DNA from: Rhinopomastus cyanomelas | Taxonomy: Eukaryota > Chordata > Aves > Bucerotiformes > Rhinopomastidae | Reading direction: 5' to 3' | DNA length: 64,000 bases | NCBI GenBank assembly: GCA_013400115.1 | Contig: VXBP01002355.1 | Coordinates: 124,001 to 188,000, forward strand | In this document: positions 62,701 through 64,000 of the stretch, piece by piece | Numbering within the stretch: position 1 is the stretch's first letter | Layout: the number at the start of each line of letters is the position of its first letter | The notes under the pieces: model-generated | What the model was told of the DNA's origin: nothing | Seen by the model: the letters and a program-made list of their open reading frames with translations, nothing else | Databases searched by the model: none | Position numbers and translations under genes: made by a program

Positions 62701-63457
62701 TTTGTTTGCTTTTAGAGTAGGTAGAGCCTAGCCAACTTCTTGCTCTGTCAGGATCACTTTCTCTTCAGTTGAGAAATCACAGATTTGGTGTTGGTTGACT
62801 TTTTAAGCTTTTGAATTAAAATGAAAGTAAGCACTGTTGTAAAACAAAGCCTGTGAGCAATTGATCTTTCATTTCTCTGTATACCCCTCAATCTGGCCTG
62901 ATGTCAGATAAGTGGTGTCAGTGCGGCTAACATTTTTCTAACAACTGATTTATTTTTTTTTTAATGAACATTAAGATCATGTTTCCTCCTGTGTGTGATG
63001 TGATGTTCAGTGTTCACAGTATTAAACCAGAGAGTAAATTGGGAGACTGAAAAATTTACCTCTCTTGCTACTGCCTGGCCAAAAAATTTTCTTTGAGGCA
63101 GGAGGAGTTTTATCACTCCTCCTTTTGACCTCGTGACCATTCCATCTCTGATTTATTGCTGTTTCATTTTCTGGTTATGCAGTTCCTTAGTTGCCAGTCA
63201 AATTCTGTATCATGCGTCAGTGCTGGTTTCAGTAGATGTAAAGGTGTTGTTTTGTTTCCGGCAGCTATGTTAGAGTAGCAGTACTTCCATCCTCAACTGA
63301 TATCAGCTGTTTGTTCCGCACGAAAGTTCATCCTGCCATGGAAACCATTTTATTCAACGAGATATTCAGAGTGGCCATTTCCCAAGTGACACTGCTGCAG
63401 AAGATGCTGAGAGTAGATGTTTGTGCTGTCAGTAGAAGTCGTCGGGAAGAATGCTTG
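17642..63457 (+). CDS. WWC2: WWC2, partial gene: 14 internal coding exons (WW2 to mid C2)
   Basis: WWC proteins are cytoplasmic scaffolds of the Hippo pathway. Their WW domains bind PPxY partners such as LATS kinases and angiomotins, and they act with NF2/merlin to restrain YAP/TAZ. The exons are 17642-17751, 31826-32029, 32990-33066, 38230-38309, 41556-41685, 42335-42481, 43426-43499, 47295-47537, 52213-52302, 54357-54970, 58543-58663, 61054-61134, 61218-61304 and 63265-63457. Joined, they give 2251 coding bases and 750 complete codons without a stop. All introns are GT-AG and phases match at each junction. The product follows WWC2 rather than KIBRA, for example in LALALDEYVRLNDAYKEKSS and in ESVAGDSGVYEA. 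Full-length WWC2 is about 1190 residues, so roughly 45 N-terminal and 400 C-terminal residues lie outside. Nothing suggests a pseudogene. Identification is from recalled family sequence, not a search. Confidence 0.96.
18470..18548 (-). mobile_element. CR1 LINE 3' tail, diverged
   Basis: GAATCATAGAATCATAAAGG, then AAGATCATCACATCCAACCA. It is the tail of the 'ATCAAGTCCAAC' subfamily, also seen at 4769. Only the terminal 80 bases or so are retained. Confidence 0.7.
19690..20400 (+). mobile_element. CR1 LINE, sense, 5'- and 3'-truncated, old
   Basis: The + strand carries diverged CR1 ORF2 sequence. Traces include GCCAAATGCAAAGTCTTGCA ('AKCKVLHL'), CAGCAGTGCG, and CCACCTGGAATACTGTGTCC ('HLEYCVQ'). 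The 3'UTR follows near 20320 (GTGAGAGACTGGAACAGGTT). The standard tail is missing. The minus-strand frame 19610-19966 is a shadow. Confidence 0.82.
22656..22842 (+). mobile_element. CR1 LINE 3' fragment, sense
   Basis: ACACTGGAACAGGTTGTTGG leads to the tail TTTGGAGGTTCCTTCTGACC and GATTCTGTGATTCC. It is a 5'-truncated CR1 of another subfamily. Confidence 0.82.
22951..22987. repeat. 16-base tandem duplication ending in a 14-base palindrome
   Basis: ATGGAAAGGAGTAGCT occurs twice back to back (22951-22966 and 22967-22982). The second copy runs into the perfect palindrome GGAGTAGCTACTCC (22974-22987). It is probably replication slippage. Confidence 0.85.
23263..23492 (+). mobile_element. Candidate endogenous retrovirus LTR (alpharetrovirus/ERVK-like), sense
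   Basis: A purine-rich tract (about 23248-23262) is followed by TG at 23263. A TATA box (TATATAAG) lies at 23390-23397 and a polyadenylation signal AATAAA at 23413-23418. The next bases (CATTTAACCATATTGGTGTG) resemble the R/U5 start of avian alpharetrovirus-type LTRs. The proposed end is CTTCA at 23492. TATA, AATAAA and TG...CA in order at this spacing is LTR-like. No flanking duplication and no gag/pol/env sequence is seen, so it is either solo or the 3' end of a 5'-truncated insertion. Boundaries are uncertain. Confidence 0.6.
23386..23418 (+). promoter_or_regulatory. LTR TATA box and polyadenylation signal
   Basis: TATATAAG (23390-23397) and AATAAA (23413-23418) are 15 bases apart within the candidate LTR, on the same strand as WWC2. 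This is the compact U3/R layout of alpharetrovirus-like LTRs. Whether they function is unknown. Confidence 0.5.
23886..24413 (+). mobile_element. CR1 LINE 3' fragment, sense, complete A-type tail
   Basis: Sense CR1 starting within ORF2 (CAGTTCTGGGCCCCTCAGTT). It runs through the C-terminal peptide (NFFTVRVPEHWKGLP, codons within 24096-24323) and the 3'UTR (GACTTGGTCTAGGTGATCCT). It ends in AATGATTCTATGATTCTGTG and ATTCT repeats. It is a useful reference for the A tail: GACTTGGTCT is preceded here by TGTTCCTGTGT. Confidence 0.93.
28744..28785. repeat. (TG)n(TA)n compound microsatellite
   Basis: An uninterrupted TG run (28744-28760) is followed by TATATATACATATATATT. It is a simple alternating purine-pyrimidine tract deep in intron 2. 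Confidence 0.92.
30588..31168 (+). mobile_element. CR1 LINE, sense, interrupted by an assembly gap
   Basis: It starts in ORF2 (CAGTACTGATGAGGCCACAC), with GAGGAGTGGCTGAGGGAGCT and the 3'UTR after the gap (AGTTTAGGTTGGACATTAGG). It ends at the tail TCAATGATCTTGAAGGTCTT and CCAACCTAAATGATTTCTGT. It belongs to a different subfamily from the copy at 23886. Confidence 0.88.
30869..30901. other. Assembly gap (33 N)
   Basis: A run of 33 N sits immediately left of a poly-G stretch (30902-30910), inside the CR1 copy at 30588-31168. The true length of the missing sequence is unknown. Confidence 0.99.
31826..32029 (+). CDS. WWC2: WWC2 exon 3: end of WW2 and start of the coiled coil
   Basis: 204 bases. 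The acceptor is GATATAAAG and the donor is GTAAGT. Codon 37 is completed, then codons 38-104 read TTQIEDPRKQWRQEQERMLK, DYLTVAQDALRTQKELYQVK, EQRLALALDE, YVRLNDAYKE and KSSSRTS. TTQIEDPR is the third WW strand, with Ile at the place of the second signature Trp, as in WWC-family WW2. The rest is a charged heptad-like helix, the first coiled-coil segment. Skipping this exon would remove 68 codons in frame and destroy WW2. The upstream polypyrimidine tract is short and A-interrupted. Confidence 0.96.
32030..32989 (+). other. WWC2: WWC2 intron 3 (960 bases)
   Basis: AT-rich unique sequence with poly-A and poly-T runs. No repeat, ORF or RNA is supported. Confidence 0.9.
32990..33066 (+). CDS. WWC2: WWC2 exon 4: Ser-rich turn after the first coiled coil
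   Basis: 77 bases. The acceptor is TTTAAAAAG and the donor is GTGAGA. It completes Leu105 and encodes FSGSSSSTKYDPDILKAEIS plus TTRLR (codons 106-130), ending in phase 0. The Ser run breaks the helix before the next coiled-coil segment begins at DPDILKAEI. The length is not a multiple of three, so skipping it alone would shift the frame. The run of five A before the AG makes this a weak-looking acceptor, although a long T tract lies just upstream. Confidence 0.96.
33067..38229 (+). other. WWC2: WWC2 intron 4 (5.2 kb)
   Basis: Contains a 1 kb antisense CR1 (35738-36795). Otherwise it is unique AT-rich sequence without a supported gene. Confidence 0.9.
35738..36795 (-). mobile_element. CR1 LINE, 1.06 kb, antisense
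   Basis: The left edge is the reversed tail (CACAGAATCACAGTGTTACT, AAGACCCCTAAGATCAACTC). The sequence then runs through the 3'UTR and ORF2 C-terminal region, for example CTCCTCTTCTCCAGGCTAAA and CCCAGGTCCCTCTCTGCCAG, back to the reverse-transcriptase region near 36600-36790. Frames are broken. It is a different, older subfamily from the copy at 10761. Confidence 0.9.
38230..38309 (+). CDS. WWC2: WWC2 exon 5: coiled coil
   Basis: 80 bases. The acceptor is ACACACAAG and the donor is GTGAGT. It encodes VKKLKRELSQMKQELLYKEQ and GFETLQ (codons 131-156), plus two bases of Gln157. Leu and Met at heptad spacing with many Lys and Glu indicate a coiled coil that continues from exon 4. The acceptor has purines (ACACACA) just before AG. 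Skipping exons 5 and 6 together (210 bases) would keep the frame; skipping exon 5 alone would not. Confidence 0.97.
38310..41555 (+). other. WWC2: WWC2 intron 5 (3.2 kb)
   Basis: Unique AT-rich sequence. No repeat, RNA or additional exon is supported. Confidence 0.85.
41556..41685 (+). CDS. WWC2: WWC2 exon 6: coiled coil
   Basis: 130 bases. The acceptor is CTCTTTCAACAG and the donor is GTATTT. It completes Gln157 and encodes IDQKMSGGQSGYELYEAKAI, LNELKSIRRAISSGEREKQD and LVK (codons 158-200), ending in phase 0. MSGGQSGYEL is a flexible break, followed by a helical segment rich in Lys, Arg, Glu and Leu. The donor GTATTT is weaker than consensus. Confidence 0.97.
41686..42334 (+). other. WWC2: WWC2 intron 6 (649 bases)
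   Basis: Short AT-rich intron. The chance + strand frame at 41759-41974 has no WWC2 similarity. Nothing else is supported. Confidence 0.9.
42335..42481 (+). CDS. WWC2: WWC2 exon 7: linker between coiled coils
   Basis: 147 bases, phase 0 at both ends, so a cassette that could be skipped in frame. The acceptor is TTCCTGGACAG and the donor is GTGAGT. Codons 201-249 encode SLAKLREKFILDQTIGTSEP, DLNSSSVNSPLCFSKQTLDT and GSQTDISGE. The first 16 or so residues continue the helix. The rest is polar and Ser/Thr-rich, probably disordered. Confidence 0.97.
42482..43425 (+). other. WWC2: WWC2 intron 7 (944 bases)
   Basis: Unique AT-rich sequence with no supported element. Confidence 0.9.
43426..43499 (+). 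CDS. WWC2: WWC2 exon 8: start of second coiled coil
   Basis: 74 bases. The acceptor is TTTTCCCAACAG and the donor is GTAATA. Codons 250-273 encode VGARSRSNLAEKVRLSLQYE and EAKR, plus two bases of Ser274. This basic, helical block (NLAEKVRLSLQYEEAKR) is among the most conserved parts of the WWC family as I recall it. Confidence 0.97.
43583..43598 (+). promoter_or_regulatory. Weak CTCF-like motif
   Basis: GTGACATCTAGTGGAC resembles the ATCTAGTGG form of part of the CTCF core. Only a partial match is seen; no wider context supports it. Confidence 0.15.
45876..46035 (-). mobile_element. Compound CR1: A-type tail joined to B-type tail
   Basis: Unit A (45876-45965) reads AGAATCGTAGAATCATTAGG through GACCAAGTC. 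Unit B starts at once with ATAGAATCAGTTAGGGGCAG and runs to about 46035 (CCAACTCCCTTGCCATGGGG). Both are antisense 3' tails. The junction matches that at 57310/57311. Confidence 0.88.
47295..47537 (+). CDS. WWC2: WWC2 exon 9: second coiled coil
   Basis: 243 bases. The acceptor is TTTTGTTTTAG and the donor is GTAAGG. It completes Ser274 and encodes codons 275-354: MANLKIELSKLDSEAWPGTL, DVEKEKLMLINEKEEFLKEL, QFITPCKRTQDELEQLETER and KRLEEELLSVKSTPSHALAG, plus two bases of Arg355. The Leu/Glu/Lys heptads (KLMLINEKEEFLKEL, and ELEQLETERKRLEEELL) are typical coiled coil. The exon's internal Met is not a start, because the frame enters from exon 8. Confidence 0.97.
47538..52212 (+). other. WWC2: WWC2 intron 9 (4.7 kb)
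   Basis: Unique AT-rich sequence. A 142-codon minus frame (48433-48861) has no recognisable domain and is taken as chance. No transposable element is obvious. Confidence 0.85.
52213..52302 (+). CDS. WWC2: WWC2 exon 10: end of coiled coil
   Basis: 90 bases. The acceptor is CTCTTTCCAG and the donor is GTGAGG. It completes Arg355 and encodes LKLEERRKELVQKLEEMTKL and TTSLHSQLR (codons 356-384), plus two bases of Ser385. This is the last heptad-rich block before the Ser-rich region. Entry and exit phases are the same (2), so the exon could be skipped in frame. Confidence 0.97.
52303..54356 (+). other. WWC2: WWC2 intron 10 (2.1 kb)
   Basis: Mostly unique sequence. It holds the second hAT MITE (53944-54198), which lies close to the downstream acceptor. 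Confidence 0.9.
53944..54198. mobile_element. hAT (Charlie-like) MITE, copy 2, close to the exon 11 acceptor
   Basis: 255 bases bounded by the same 15-base inverted ends as copy 1 (CAGGGGTCCTCAAAC and GTTTGAGGACCCCTG). The first 20 bases are identical to copy 1. Flanking octamers ATCTAAGC and AGCTACTC agree at only five of eight positions, so the target duplication has decayed or one edge was altered. It has one copy of the 32-base module. Its right end lies 158 bases before exon 11. It is GC-rich with a strongly self-complementary right half (GGCCATATCCCGCCCGCGGG). Confidence 0.87.
54357..54970 (+). CDS. WWC2: WWC2 exon 11: Ser-rich regulatory region
   Basis: 614 bases, the largest exon here. 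The acceptor is CTTCCTTTGCAG and the donor is GTAATA. Codons 386-589 begin LSASTLSVSSGSSLGSLASS, then RGSLNTSSRGSLNSLSSTDL, giving two SRGSL repeats. The conserved block DYQYKLDFILQEKSGYIPSG then PITTIHENEVV follows, then a less conserved stretch, then the Ser-rich SLSSRSSLSSLSPPESPLVL and an acidic end (VDFEDSDLLGDFAG). In KIBRA the equivalent Ser-rich region is phosphorylated by mitotic and Hippo-linked kinases; the same role here is inference. The region is probably mostly disordered. Confidence 0.97.
55296..55308 (-). promoter_or_regulatory. Possible CTCF site
   Basis: On the minus strand the sequence CCAGCAGAGGGTG matches the CTCF core (CCASYAGRKGGCR) except for one base. It is a single-motif match in an intron, without other support. 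Confidence 0.25.
57224..57426 (-). mobile_element. Compound CR1: A-type tail joined to B-type tail
   Basis: Unit A (57224-57310) reads ATTCATAGAATCATTAGGGA through TTAGACCAAGTC. Unit B (57311-57426) starts ATAGAGTCAGTCAGGGTTAG and reaches the CR1 3'UTR (CATGGGCAGGGACACCCCGC). The junction is the same as in 45876-46035. Confidence 0.9.
58543..58663 (+). CDS. WWC2: WWC2 exon 12: linker before C2
   Basis: 121 bases. The acceptor is CTCTTTTGTAG and the donor is GTAGGT. It completes Gly590 (G|GC) and encodes IDLPRTAGHLLEEKTACVSA, AVSDESVAGDSGVYEASVK (codons 591-629), plus two bases of Gln630. VSAAVSDESVAGDSGVYEA is a strong WWC2 signature. The first ten residues are less conserved than the rest. 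Confidence 0.96.
58664..61053 (+). other. WWC2: WWC2 intron 12 (2.4 kb)
   Basis: Unique AT-rich sequence. No repeat, gene or RNA is supported. Confidence 0.88.
61054..61134 (+). CDS. WWC2: WWC2 exon 13: acidic linker and first C2 strand
   Basis: 81 bases. The acceptor is CTTTCCCCTAG and the donor is GTAAGT. It completes Gln630 and encodes PNGTEDTVYSEDDATTLEAA, QVQIGL (codons 631-656), plus two bases of Arg657. The acidic stretch (TEDTVYSEDD) leads into AQVQIGLRY, the first beta strand of the C2 domain. Entry and exit phases are the same, so the exon is skippable in frame. Confidence 0.96.
61135..61217 (+). other. WWC2: WWC2 intron 13, 83 bases
   Basis: A very short intron with a consensus donor GTAAGT and acceptor TTCTTTAACAG. 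It is near the lower size limit for vertebrate introns. It contains no stem that would suggest a snoRNA or miRNA. Confidence 0.95.
61218..61304 (+). CDS. WWC2: WWC2 exon 14: C2 domain, first part
   Basis: 87 bases. The acceptor is TTTCTTTAACAG and the donor is GTAAGT. It completes Arg657 and encodes YDHSSSSFVIIVVRLRNLPA and FSVPLASK (codons 658-685), plus two bases of Val686. FVIIVVRLRNLPAF is the hydrophobic second strand and following loop of C2, the membrane lipid-binding domain of WWC proteins. The Asp cluster of classic Ca2+-binding C2 domains is not seen in this loop, as is known for KIBRA-type C2. Confidence 0.96.
61305..63264 (+). other. WWC2: WWC2 intron 14 (2.0 kb)
   Basis: Unique AT-rich sequence with no recognised repeat or RNA. 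Confidence 0.9.
63265..63457 (+). CDS. WWC2: WWC2 exon 15: C2 domain, middle part
   Basis: 193 bases. The acceptor is GTTTCCGGCAG and the donor is GTATGC. It completes Val686 and encodes YVRVAVLPSSTDISCLFRTK, VHPAMETILFNEIFRVAISQ, VTLLQKMLRVDVCAVSRSRR and EECL (codons 687-750), ending in phase 0. These are central C2 strands (VRVAVLPSS, FNEIFRVAI, LRVDVCAV). The remaining C2 strands and the C-terminal half of the protein lie beyond the window. Confidence 0.97.
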
Positions 63458-64000
63458 GTATGCTCTTCTATTTCTGCTTTTTTTGAGTGTCCTCGCTTAT
63501 TTTGATGGCCAAGGCTGCTAAAATTCCACAGCAGTTGCACACAGTGAAGCATAACTTAGTTGTTGCTTTAGTACTTTAGTATCTTAATGCTACCTTTCTG
63601 TGAAATTATTGGTAACGAATCTAATCCTGGATGGAAACTTTAGGAGGTGTTTTGATAATTCTAATGCTGCACTACTGTAAAGCTTTACAGGCTGATATTA
63701 AGTCTTTGGATTTTTACACATAAAATAGCCCCATAAACTTTGTTGCTATATTTTATTTTAAAGTAAAAACTGAGTAAGATCCGTAGTATGTAAAACAAAA
63801 AGAAAGAAAGGAAGGAAAAAACCGAAAGTAAACAGTTACTATCACAACTTACTTAAACCCTTACTATCACAACTACATGCAATTCTTTACATTGCAGATT
63901 ATATGATGCCCACCTTTTTAGTCTTTGATCTGTAGAAACAGTAAAAAGACATGACATGACATCCACAGACCAGCATATGGGAAACTAACACTTCTTAAAT
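63458..64000 (+). other. WWC2: WWC2 intron 15, 5' portion
   Basis: The intron starts GTATGC and is unfinished at the window edge. It contains a purine-rich run (63791-63820) and a 14-base direct repeat TTACTATCACAACT at 63836-63849 and 63861-63874. No further exon is seen. Confidence 0.85.

Noticed and set aside
1..64000. CRISPR array, operons, tRNA/rRNA genes, prophage or other prokaryotic systems
   Set aside because: The window is spliced vertebrate sequence; no regularly spaced repeats, ribosome binding sites or tRNA cloverleaf were seen.

Overview
The window is a vertebrate, almost certainly avian, genomic segment with one recognisable protein-coding gene. The bird assignment rests on about sixteen CR1 LINE fragments, whose 3' ends carry the typical ATTCTATGATT-type repeats. 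It also rests on an avian alpharetrovirus/ERVK-like LTR and on the lack of Alu, L1 or B-type repeats. The CR1 load would fit a CR1-rich neoavian lineage, but the species cannot be named from this sequence.

The gene is WWC2 (WW and C2 domain containing 2, paralogue of WWC1/KIBRA) on the + strand. Fourteen coding exons (17642-63457) join in one open frame of 750 complete codons. Every boundary is GT-AG and every phase agrees. Numbering here takes codon 1 as the first complete codon in the window. In order the exons encode the second WW domain, a long coiled-coil region, a Ser-rich region with SRGSL repeats, an acidic linker and the first part of the C2 domain. The first exon (WW1), promoter and 5'UTR lie left of the window. 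The rest of C2, the aPKC-binding region and the C-terminal PDZ-binding end lie to the right.

Layout: 1-17641 is the 3' part of intron 1, with CR1 copies and one hAT MITE. 17642-17751 is the WW2 exon (exon 2 if numbered as in mammals). 17752-31825 is intron 2, with several CR1 copies, a candidate LTR and a 33-base assembly gap inside a CR1. 31826-43499 holds six exons (exons 3-8), with a 1 kb CR1 in intron 4. 47295-54970 holds exons 9-11, with a second hAT MITE ending 158 bases before exon 11. 58543-63457 holds exons 12-15, with an 83-base intron between exons 13 and 14.

No second gene, tRNA, rRNA or recognisable ncRNA was found. Other open frames are short and are either CR1/MITE shadows or chance. 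The most interesting non-gene signals are a two-tailed CR1 structure with the same junction at three loci, two related hAT MITEs (one with a perfect 8-bp target duplication), and a sense-oriented LTR with TATA and AATAAA motifs in intron 2.
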